Assembly (NCBI GenBank): GCA_025808555.1 | Contig: CP075526.1 | Span: 1,592,712 to 1,656,711, forward strand | Length of the DNA stretch: 64,000 nucleotides | Reading direction: 5' to 3' | Source: Anaerolineales bacterium | GTDB lineage: Bacteria; Chloroflexota; Anaerolineae; Anaerolineales; UBA11579 | Shown here: positions 25,865 to 33,328 of the stretch, piece after piece | How positions within the stretch are numbered: position 1 is the stretch's first letter | Layout: every line of letters starts with the position of its first letter | Program-made: the position numbers and the translations under genes | The notes under the pieces: model-generated | The model's input: only the letters and a program-made list of their open reading frames with translations | Databases searched by the model: none | What the model was told of the DNA's origin: nothing

Positions 25865-25971
25865 TTGACAGCCCTGCAAAAATCGCTTTAGAATGGGAAC
25901 GCTCCCAATATCTGACGAAATCGAGAGTTGTTTCCCTGTAATTTTTCCTTGCAAAGTTGGGAACGCTCTCA
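25865..25971 (+). promoter_or_regulatory. Promoter and two LacI/CelR-type operators upstream of the LacI gene
   Basis: TTGACA (25865-25870), an 18-nt spacer, and TAGAAT (25889-25894). Operator 1, TGGGAACGCTCCCA (25894-25907), sits on the transcription start. Operator 2, TGGGAACGCTCTCA (25958-25971), lies 14 nt before the probable start codon. Both differ by only one or two bases from the CelR operator TGGGAGCGCTCCCA known from Thermobifida. Autoregulation by the adjacent LacI-family protein is likely. Confidence 0.8.
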
Positions 25972-25984
25972 GAAAGTTGCGGAT

Positions 25985-26977
25985 TTGAGCACGATCGAAG
26001 AAATCGCCAAAAAAGCAGGAGTATCCCGCTCGACGGTTTCCAGGGTCATCAACAATGACCCTAACGTAAATGAGCAGACGCGTGAGCGTGTGCTTGATGT
26101 GGTTAATTCCAACAACTACGTGCCCAATCGTGCAGCCCGCAAGCTGGCGGGTGGACGCACCGGCGTGATCGGTCTGGTCATCCCCATTGGCGTCTCCCGC
26201 CTGTTTGTAGAGCCTTTCTTCCCTATCCTCATCCAAAGCGTTACCAATCGTTGTAATCAAGTCAATCGTTCCGTGATGTTTTGGCTGGGGGAGCCGGAGT
26301 ACGAGCGCAGGAGTATTACCCAGATTCTTAGCAATGACCTCCTTGACGGGGTCATTGTTTCGTCTCTGAAGGATCAAGACCCCATTGTGGCCGCGCTCCA
26401 CCGCTCACAGATTCCCTTTGTGCTTATCGGCCGCTACCGCGACCTGCCGGTCAACTTTGTCGATATCGATAACGAGAAGTGCGCCCAGATGGCGGTCAAC
26501 TACCTGCTCCAAACCGGGCGCAAGCGCATCGCTACCATCACCGGCGTGGCAGACACGATGGTGAGCCGCGAGCGTTTGGATGGCTACCGCACTACCTTGG
26601 CCAAGGCCGGCTTCACTGTGGACAACAACCTGATCGCCGAAGGCGGCTTTGTCGAAGAGGGTGGTTACGCCGCCATGGCCAAGATCTTCCCGCACAAGCC
26701 GGACGCAGTGTTTGCCACCAACGACGCCATGGCCGTCGGTGCCATCCGCTTCTTGCGTGAGCAGGGCGTGCGCGTGCCGGAGGACGTAGGCGTGGTGGGC
26801 TTCGACGATGCGCCGTTTGCCGCCAGCTATAAGCCGGCCCTCACCACCGTTGCCCAGCCCATTGGCGAGCTTGGCCGCCGGGCCGTGGACATGCTGGTGA
26901 ACGTCATTGAGCAGCAGCCCAATGACGTGACCAACGAGATCTTCGCCTCAGACTTGATTATCCGGGAATCGGCTTAG
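25985..26977 (+). CDS. LacI-family transcriptional regulator, CelR-like
   Basis: A 330-residue regulator if started at TTG 25985 (M/L-STIEEIAKKAG), which gives the standard LacI N-terminus; an upstream TTG at 25928 would add 19 residues across operator 2. The HTH is at about 2-24 (IAKKAGVSRSTVSRVIN) and the hinge has RAARKLAGGRTG. A periplasmic-binding-protein-type sugar domain follows with FATNDAMAVGAIRFL and VGVVGFDDAPFA. The operators in its promoter match the cellobiose regulator CelR. The downstream sugar importer and glycosidases are the presumed regulon. Confidence 0.92.
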   Translation: MSTIEEIAKKAGVSRSTVSRVINNDPNVNEQTRERVLDVVNSNNYVPNRAARKLAGGRTGVIGLVIPIGVSRLFVEPFFPILIQSVTNRCNQVNRSVMFWLGEPEYERRSITQILSNDLLDGVIVSSLKDQDPIVAALHRSQIPFVLIGRYRDLPVNFVDIDNEKCAQMAVNYLLQTGRKRIATITGVADTMVSRERLDGYRTTLAKAGFTVDNNLIAEGGFVEEGGYAAMAKIFPHKPDAVFATNDAMAVGAIRFLREQGVRVPEDVGVVGFDDAPFAASYKPALTTVAQPIGELGRRAVDMLVNVIEQQPNDVTNEIFASDLIIRESA

Positions 26978-27007
26978 CAAAATGAAAAAGCCGATTCTTT
27001 TTCTTTC
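26966..27007 (+). terminator. Intrinsic terminator after the LacI gene
   Basis: GAATCGGCTT (26966-26975) pairs with AAGCCGATTC (26988-26997), followed by a T-rich run. The LacI stop codon (26975-26977) lies at the end of the left arm. It separates regulator from transporter transcription, though leak-through is possible because the run is interrupted. Confidence 0.85.
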
Positions 27008-27117
27008 CTACTCTGTGAAACCAACTTTCAAAATAAAGGAGGTGGTTGCCCTATACAGCGGAAGTTCTAGATCCGTTAATGCAGTTGTTTATTAAACTTT
27101 CAAGAGGAGAAGTGTAC

Positions 27118-28563
27118 ATGAAGAAGCATTTGCTTACTTTGCTGTCGCTGCTGATGGTAGCCTCGTTCGTACTGGCAGCCTGTGGTGGCGGCGCTGCCCC
27201 CACCGCGGCCCCGGCCGACACAGAGGCTGAGGACGACGGCGGCGTGATGGTTGAGCCGGATACGGCTCAGGCTGACCGCGTTCAGATCTACTGGTACATC
27301 GGCCTGGGCGCTGGCGCCCAGCCGCAGCAGATCCCGCTGCAGCGTGAGTTTGTGGAGAAGTTCAACGACTCCCAGGATCACATCCAGCTCATCATGATCG
27401 TCGTGGACAACCAGTTCGCGCGTGACAACCTGACCGCTCAGATCGCGGCCGGTAACGCGCCCGACATCGTTGGCCCCGTCGGCACCGAAGGCCGTGGTTT
27501 CTTCCCCGGCGCCTTCCTGGACCTGCAGCCCCTGGTTGACCAGTTCGACTACGACACCAGCGACATTGACCCGGCCTTCCTGGAGTTCTACAAGGACCAG
27601 GGTGAGTTGATCGGTCTGCCTTTCGCCATCTTCCCGTCTGCGGTGTTCTACAACACTGCCCTGTTCGACGAAGCTGGCCTGGCCTATCCTCCGCACGAAG
27701 TGGGTGAACCCTACGTGCTGGATGGCGCTGAGGTGGAGTGGAACTTTGACACCCTGGCCGAAGTCGCCCGCCGCCTGACGGTGGACGCCAACGGCAACGA
27801 TGCCACCAGCGCTGACTTTGACAGCAGCAACATCGTTCAGTACGGCTTTGACTTCCAGTGGACCAAGGACAGCCCGCGCTGGTTCAGCGCCTACTTTGAG
27901 CCGCACTACCCTGTGGCTGCGGATGGCACCGCCGAGCTCTCGGCTGGCCAGGTTGACGCCATCAAGTGGTACTACGATGCCATGTGGGGCGCTCAGCCCT
28001 TCCTACCCACTCAGGCCGCGATGGACAGCGACCTGATCAGCGGTAACTCCTTCAGCTCCGGCAAGGTTGCCATGGGTCTGACCCACTTGTGGTACACCTG
28101 CTGTATCGACAAGGCTTCCGTGCCCAGCTGGGACGTGGCTGTGGTTCCCTCCTACAACGGTGTGACCACCGCCAAGATGCATGGCGACACCTTCGCCATC
28201 ATGAACACCACTCAGTATCCGGAAGAGGCCTTCGAGGTCTACTCCTACATGCTGGGTGAAGGTTCCGCTGACCTGTACGCCATCTATGGTGGTTTGCCGG
28301 CCCGCACCTCTCAGCAAGCTGCCTTCTTTGAAGGTCAGGCTGCCAACTTTGCCCCCAACGTAGTGGATTGGGACGTCTTCCTGCGTATGATCCCGTACCT
28401 GGAAGTGCCCGGCCACGAGTTGGTGCTGCCCAACATTGCCAAGTCGCACGACGCGTTCCTGCAGTTTGGTAGTGACCTGCGCAGCAACCCGGGCCTGGAC
28501 ATCGACGCTCGTATCGCTCAGTTCCTGACCGATCTGACCGCGATCTACCAGGAAGCTCAGTAA
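27118..28563 (+). CDS. Sugar ABC transporter substrate-binding lipoprotein
   Basis: A 481-residue family-1 extracellular solute-binding protein. The start is chosen at ATG 27118 (MKKHLLTLLSLL), with SD AGAGGAG. The lipobox VLAAC gives Cys22, followed by a Gly/Ala/Pro linker. An in-frame TTG at 27046 behind a strong AAAGGAGGTG would add 24 residues ahead of the signal peptide. The mature part has the hinge phrases NAPDIVGPVG, GLPFAIFPSAVFYNTALFDEAGL and KVAMGLTHLWY. It should capture oligosaccharides for the two permeases downstream. No importer ATPase is in the cluster, so a shared MsiK-like ATPase is inferred. Confidence 0.93.
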   Translation: MKKHLLTLLSLLMVASFVLAACGGGAAPTAAPADTEAEDDGGVMVEPDTAQADRVQIYWYIGLGAGAQPQQIPLQREFVEKFNDSQDHIQLIMIVVDNQFARDNLTAQIAAGNAPDIVGPVGTEGRGFFPGAFLDLQPLVDQFDYDTSDIDPAFLEFYKDQGELIGLPFAIFPSAVFYNTALFDEAGLAYPPHEVGEPYVLDGAEVEWNFDTLAEVARRLTVDANGNDATSADFDSSNIVQYGFDFQWTKDSPRWFSAYFEPHYPVAADGTAELSAGQVDAIKWYYDAMWGAQPFLPTQAAMDSDLISGNSFSSGKVAMGLTHLWYTCCIDKASVPSWDVAVVPSYNGVTTAKMHGDTFAIMNTTQYPEEAFEVYSYMLGEGSADLYAIYGGLPARTSQQAAFFEGQAANFAPNVVDWDVFLRMIPYLEVPGHELVLPNIAKSHDAFLQFGSDLRSNPGLDIDARIAQFLTDLTAIYQEAQ

Positions 28564-28575
28564 CTTTCACTTGAT

Positions 28576-28620
28576 AATTGTCTGGCGGGCTGCAGTTTGG
28601 CCCGCCAGACAATTCTTTCT
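28576..28620 (+). terminator. Strong intercistronic hairpin between binding protein and permease
   Basis: 15-bp arms (28576-28590, 28600-28614) flank a 9-nt loop and are followed by TCTTTCT. Such stems after binding-protein genes usually stabilise the upstream message and partly stop transcription, giving more receptor than permease. That role is inferred here. Confidence 0.8.
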
Positions 28621-28632
28621 CTGAGGTGTAGG

Positions 28633-29592
28633 ATGGCAGATACAACCCAAACGATGGCCGCTGCCCCGGCCAAGGCAAAAGAGAGCAAGCCGCGCAACAA
28701 TTTGATGCGAAGGGAAATTCGCTGGGGTTTGCTGTTTCTTAGTCCCTGGCTGATCGGCTTCCTGATCTTCACCTTGCTGCCAACCCTGGCCTCATTGGCT
28801 TTTTCGTTCACCAACTACAACCCCTTGCATCCAGACCAGATCAGCTTTGCGGGTTTTTCCAACTATGCCCGTCTGTTCACAGACCCCTTTTTCCGTCAGG
28901 CCATTGGCGTGACGCTCCGTTTTGTTGCTATTTCAGTTCCTTTTGGCATCATTATTCCTTTGGGCCTGGCGCTGCTCGTCAATTCTGAGCACCTGCTGGG
29001 CAAGAATATTTATCGAGCTTTGTTCTTTATGCCTTCAATGATCCCTGTGGTGGTCAATGTGATGGTATGGCGCGGCATCATGAGCACTGAGACGGGCTGG
29101 CTCAACCGCATGCTAGGCGTCTTCGGCATTCAAGGCCCCAGCTGGTTCCAGGATGAGAACTGGGTGCTACCCGCCCTGACCCTGATGGGCGTCTGGGGTG
29201 TCGGCAACGCCATGATCATTATGTTGGCCGGCCTGCAAAACGTGCCCACCGAGCTCTATGACGCCGCCAAGGTGGATGGCGCCACCGGCATGCAGCGCTT
29301 TCGCCATGTGACCCTGCCCATCATTTCCCCCATCATCTTCTATCAATTGGTGCTCGCCCTCATCGGCTCCTTCCAATATTTCACCCAGGCCTATATTGTC
29401 AGCAATGGCCGTGGCGATCCAAACGGCTCCACCATGTTCTACAACCTGTATCTCTACCGCACAGCGTTCAACTTCCTGGATATGGGTTATGGCGCTACCT
29501 TGGCCTGGGTCATGTTTGTGGTCGTGCTGCTCATCACCATCTTCCTATTCCGCACGCAGCAACGCTGGGTGTACTACGCAGGAGGCGAATAA
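28633..29592 (+). CDS. Sugar ABC transporter permease (MalF-like)
   Basis: A 319-residue integral membrane protein. The start is ATG 28633 (MADTTQTMAA) behind GAGGTGTAGG; 12 upstream in-frame codons fall in the hairpin and are rejected. Six membrane helices follow an Ala/Lys-rich cytosolic N-terminus. The EAA loop that docks the ATPase is at about 215-235 (TELYDAAKVDGATGMQRFRHVTLPII). It is the first of the permease pair. Confidence 0.93.
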   Translation: MADTTQTMAAAPAKAKESKPRNNLMRREIRWGLLFLSPWLIGFLIFTLLPTLASLAFSFTNYNPLHPDQISFAGFSNYARLFTDPFFRQAIGVTLRFVAISVPFGIIIPLGLALLVNSEHLLGKNIYRALFFMPSMIPVVVNVMVWRGIMSTETGWLNRMLGVFGIQGPSWFQDENWVLPALTLMGVWGVGNAMIIMLAGLQNVPTELYDAAKVDGATGMQRFRHVTLPIISPIIFYQLVLALIGSFQYFTQAYIVSNGRGDPNGSTMFYNLYLYRTAFNFLDMGYGATLAWVMFVVVLLITIFLFRTQQRWVYYAGGE

Positions 29593-29595
29593 CCC

Positions 29596-30672
29596 ATGGC
29601 CGGCCAGTCCCTTAGCGTGCCCTCAAAGCCGCGTTTTCAGTTCAAACCGCGCTTCCGTAAACTGTTGCCTTACCTCGGCATCTCTACCCTTGGCTTGGTG
29701 ATCCTGCTGTTGTTCCTTGCCCCTCTGGGTTACATGTCGCTGACCGCGTTCAAGACCATCGTGCAGGTGCGTGATACGCATTCGCAAGGCTTACCAGCCA
29801 GCCCGATTAACTTTACCTACCAGGGGGCCGAATACCCGCTGCTAATGGTCCCTACGGAAGATGGCGTGCGCGAGCTGGCGCTGGTAAAGCCCGGCCGCGA
29901 AGAGAGCGACTATGTAGACCCCCAAAATCCCGAAGCCGGCACCTTCACGGTGGTGGGTCGCTGGCGCACCTTTGACCCGGTTTACGCCTTCGATCCCACA
30001 TTGGATAACTTTCCAACCTCATGGGAGCAGGTGAATCTTGGGCGGCTGTTCCGCAACACCATTTTCATCGCAACCCTGGGAACCATAGGCACTTTGCTTT
30101 CTTCCATCCTGGTGGCGTATGGCTTCGCACGCTTCAGGGTCCCGGGCATCGGTATTCTCTTCTTAATTCTGATCTCCACCATCATCCTGCCGCGCCAGGT
30201 CACGCTCATTCCCACCTATATCTTCTTTCGCACCATCGGGTGGGGGGGCACCTGGCTTCCGCTCATCGTGCCGCACTTCTTTGCCAACGCCTACAACGTG
30301 TTCCTGCTGCGCCAGTATTTCCGCTCCATCCCGCGTGATCTGGATGAAGCCGCCACGCTGGACGGCGCAACCCCCTGGCAGGTGCTTTGGCACGTGATCC
30401 TGCCGCAGTCCATCCCGGCTCTGATCGCGGTTGGCTTGTTCCACTTCTTCTTCGCCTGGAACGACTTCTTTGAACCGCTGGTCTACCTGCAAGGCCGTGA
30501 GGATCTGTACACGATCTCCATTGGTATGACCCAGTTCAACAACATCTTCAACACCCAGCCGGGCCTCGCCATGGCTGCTTCCATGATGGCCATCGCGCTG
30601 CCGCTGGTGATGTTCTTCCTCGCCCAGCGCGTCTTCGTGCAGGGCATCGTCGTCACTGGTGTAGAGAAATGA
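29596..30672 (+). CDS. Sugar ABC transporter permease (MalG-like) with enlarged external loop
   Basis: A 358-residue permease. The EAA loop is at about 248-270 (DLDEAATLDGATPWQVLWHVILP). After the first helix (about 27-50) there is a roughly 95-residue hydrophilic segment (55-150) before the conserved core; typical MalG-type proteins have a shorter segment there. It is rich in acidic and aromatic residues and should face outside, perhaps touching the binding protein. It starts 3 nt after the first permease and overlaps the next gene by 4 nt (ATGA). Confidence 0.93.
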   Translation: MAGQSLSVPSKPRFQFKPRFRKLLPYLGISTLGLVILLLFLAPLGYMSLTAFKTIVQVRDTHSQGLPASPINFTYQGAEYPLLMVPTEDGVRELALVKPGREESDYVDPQNPEAGTFTVVGRWRTFDPVYAFDPTLDNFPTSWEQVNLGRLFRNTIFIATLGTIGTLLSSILVAYGFARFRVPGIGILFLILISTIILPRQVTLIPTYIFFRTIGWGGTWLPLIVPHFFANAYNVFLLRQYFRSIPRDLDEAATLDGATPWQVLWHVILPQSIPALIAVGLFHFFFAWNDFFEPLVYLQGREDLYTISIGMTQFNNIFNTQPGLAMAASMMAIALPLVMFFLAQRVFVQGIVVTGVEK

Positions 30673-32036
30673 GGCAAGCCGCACAGGTTCGCCTCCGCCC
30701 CTTTCTGGCCTGCCTGTGCGCTGCTTTGCTGCTGGCGGCCTGCGCCCCAGCAGCCCAAGCGCCTGCCGCCGAGGCGACCGACGCCGGGCCGCAGCCTCTG
30801 CCCACTTGGACGCCAACCATCCCCGTTACTCAGCCCGGCCTGTTCGTAGATGCTTCTGTGCCCGCCGGCTCTGTCAGCCCGCTGGTCTATGGCACCAACT
30901 ACGGCCCCTGGCTGTTTGTGCCGCTGCAAATGCAGCCGGCAGCTGAGGCCGCCAACCTAAGCGTCGTCCGTTACCCCGGCGGCAACTGGGGTGACCGCAA
31001 TGACATGGATGAGTGGAACCTGGATCAGTACGTTGCGCTGACCCGCCAGTTCGGCGCCGAGCCATACATCCATGTTCGCCTTCTCAATGGCACCGCCGAA
31101 CGCGCTGCCGAGCATGTGCGCATGCTCAACAGCGAGAAGGGCTATAACATCCGCTTCTGGTCGATTGGTAACGAACCCAATCTGTTCGGCGATGGCTACG
31201 AGACCGATCAGTTTGTGCGCGAATGGCGTGAGTGGGCTGAGGCCATGCGCGCCGTTGACCCCAGCATCATTCTCATCGGCCCAGAAATTAACCAATTTTA
31301 CGAAAACCCCACTCAGCCGCATCAGCTTGAACTCGAACGCTGGATGATTGAGTTTCTACAGGCCAATGGTGATATGGTGGATGTAGTTTCCATCCATCGT
31401 TACCCATTTCCCACTTCGCAACTGGCCGGCCCACCTAGCCCTGACGAGTTGCGTCATGCCTCCGCTGAGTGGGACCTCAAAATCCCCTATCTGCGCGAAC
31501 TGATTCGAGAGCACGCCGGACGCGACATTCCCGTAGCCGTCACCGAGGCCAACTCCAGTTGGGCTGCCAGCAGCGGCGGCGATACCACCATGGATTCGCA
31601 TCTCAATGCCATCTGGTGGGGGGATTCACTCGGCCGCATGATTCGCAATGGCGTCTATATGGTCAACCAGTTTGCCATCGCCGGCAACTTTGGATTGATG
31701 ACCAACTACGAAGTGCGTCCCATCTACAGCGTCTACCTAATGTACAAGGAATTCGGGCAGGAGCTGGTCTACGCCTCCTCTGACGAGGACTTGGTATCCG
31801 TCTTCGCTTCCGTGCGTGAGGATGGCGCCCTGGCGGTGATGGTCATTAACCTGGCCGCTGAAGCCAGGCAAGTTCCGCTTACCCTCAATGGCTGGGATTA
31901 TTCAGGCCAGGCACAGGCGCTGTTGTTTGACAAAGAGCAAGCGGCCGTGGTTCAGCCCCCGCTGCAAGTGAGCAACGAAACCTTGCTTGATCTCAGCCCC
32001 GAGTCAATGCTCCTGCTCATCATCCCTGCTCCCTAA
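30669..32036 (+). CDS. Clan GH-A glycoside hydrolase, lipoprotein
   Basis: A 455-residue surface lipoprotein: lipobox LLAAC with Cys25, then an Ala/Pro/Thr linker to about 55. A TIM-barrel domain has SIGNEPNLF (Asn168-Glu169, the clan GH-A acid/base pair) and VTEANSS (Glu293, probable nucleophile). A C-terminal beta-sandwich at about 360-455 has VMVINLAAEARQVPLTLNG. The arrangement resembles GH39/GH44/GH51-type enzymes, but the family is not certain. The ATG overlaps the permease stop, tying it to the sugar importer. It likely trims polysaccharide outside the cell to feed the importer. Confidence 0.82.
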   Translation: MRQAAQVRLRPFLACLCAALLLAACAPAAQAPAAEATDAGPQPLPTWTPTIPVTQPGLFVDASVPAGSVSPLVYGTNYGPWLFVPLQMQPAAEAANLSVVRYPGGNWGDRNDMDEWNLDQYVALTRQFGAEPYIHVRLLNGTAERAAEHVRMLNSEKGYNIRFWSIGNEPNLFGDGYETDQFVREWREWAEAMRAVDPSIILIGPEINQFYENPTQPHQLELERWMIEFLQANGDMVDVVSIHRYPFPTSQLAGPPSPDELRHASAEWDLKIPYLRELIREHAGRDIPVAVTEANSSWAASSGGDTTMDSHLNAIWWGDSLGRMIRNGVYMVNQFAIAGNFGLMTNYEVRPIYSVYLMYKEFGQELVYASSDEDLVSVFASVREDGALAVMVINLAAEARQVPLTLNGWDYSGQAQALLFDKEQAAVVQPPLQVSNETLLDLSPESMLLLIIPAP

Positions 32037-32044
32037 CTGGCTCT

Positions 32045-33283
32045 ATGACGCAGACACCCCAACCCTTTGTTCTTGGCGCCAATTACTGGCCGCGTCGCAA
32101 GGCTATGTACTGGTGGAGCCAGTTTGACGCTGGCGAAGTGCGCGAGGATTTTGCCTTGCTGCACGATCTAGGCATGAGCGTGGCGCGCATCTTTCTGCTA
32201 TGGGATGACTTCCAGCCGCAGCCTGACCGCGTCTCGCCTGAGGCCTTGGCTCATCTGGAAACCGTCTGCAACCTCGCTGTTGATGCAGGCATTCAGCTGG
32301 ATGTCACCTTCTTCACCGGCCACATGAGTGGCCCCAACTGGTCGCCGCGTTGGCTGCTCGGCGGCCCCTTGCCGCACCACAAGTGGATTCGCCAGGTCGT
32401 CAGCGAAGGCCGCGTGCAGAGCAGCGGCTATCGCAACTTCTTCAATGACCCCGTCGCCCTTGAAGCCGAGCGTTTGCTGCTGCGCACGGTGGTCGAGCGC
32501 TTCAAGCAGCACGACGCCATCTGGATGTGGAACCTCGGCAACGAGCCTGACCTCTTCGCCTGGCCCGCCTCCAATGCTGAGGGCCGCGCCTGGACGCGTG
32601 AGATGACCCAGCTCATCAAGGATATTGACCCCGTGCACCCCGTCACCCTTGGCCTGCACGGCGGCAGCCTGCATGAGCGCAATGGGCTGATGATCAGTGA
32701 TGTCTACGCCGAAACCGATGTGGCCGTCATGCATTCCTACCCCATGTATGTGGATTGGTCTCGCTACCCGCTTGACCCTGATTTTGTCCCATATACCTGC
32801 GCCCTCACTGCCGCGCTGAGCGGCAAACCCGTCTTGATGGAAGAGTTCGGCGGGTGCACTGCAGCCCCCGGCCAGGCCTCATACGATTGGGAATGGGACG
32901 CGCTGGGCCAGCACTACAAGCGCTTCATGGCCTCCGAAGAAGATTTGGCCGAATATTTTCGCCAGGTCCTTCCCAAGCTTCAGCAGATCGGCACCACCGG
33001 CGCCATCACATGGTGCTTTGCTGACTATGTAGAAGAGCTATGGGATAAACCTCCCTGTGACTCCAGCCGCCATGAACGTTTCTTCGGCCTCGTGCGGCCC
33101 GATGGTAGCCTCAAACCGCACGCTGAGGCCATTCGCCAGTTCGCAACCACGAAGCCCACTGTCCAGCCCATCCCCGAATGGGCCAGGCTGGCCGTTGACG
33201 CCGCTGAATTCAATCCCGACCCCAATAAACATGTCCGCGCTTTGTATCCGGGCTATCTCAAAGCGCTGCAAGACGCAAGTTAG
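32045..33283 (+). CDS. GH5-like glycoside hydrolase (mannanase/endoglucanase type)
   Basis: A 412-residue TIM-barrel enzyme with no signal peptide, hence probably cytoplasmic. MWNLGNEPDLF carries Asn166-Glu167 (acid/base) and LMEEFGG carries Glu267 (nucleophile). It also has SVARIFLLWDDFQP and VMHSYPMYVDW. This matches the GH5/mannan endo-mannosidase-like group, though cytoplasmic location suggests action on imported oligosaccharides rather than polymer. It starts 8 nt after the upstream hydrolase stop. GH5 versus a neighbouring clan GH-A family is not settled. Confidence 0.8.
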   Translation: MTQTPQPFVLGANYWPRRKAMYWWSQFDAGEVREDFALLHDLGMSVARIFLLWDDFQPQPDRVSPEALAHLETVCNLAVDAGIQLDVTFFTGHMSGPNWSPRWLLGGPLPHHKWIRQVVSEGRVQSSGYRNFFNDPVALEAERLLLRTVVERFKQHDAIWMWNLGNEPDLFAWPASNAEGRAWTREMTQLIKDIDPVHPVTLGLHGGSLHERNGLMISDVYAETDVAVMHSYPMYVDWSRYPLDPDFVPYTCALTAALSGKPVLMEEFGGCTAAPGQASYDWEWDALGQHYKRFMASEEDLAEYFRQVLPKLQQIGTTGAITWCFADYVEELWDKPPCDSSRHERFFGLVRPDGSLKPHAEAIRQFATTKPTVQPIPEWARLAVDAAEFNPDPNKHVRALYPGYLKALQDAS

Positions 33284-33328
33284 TGTGCCTTCGGGTACGC
33301 ATACATCACAGCTGTTACTAGGAGACAC

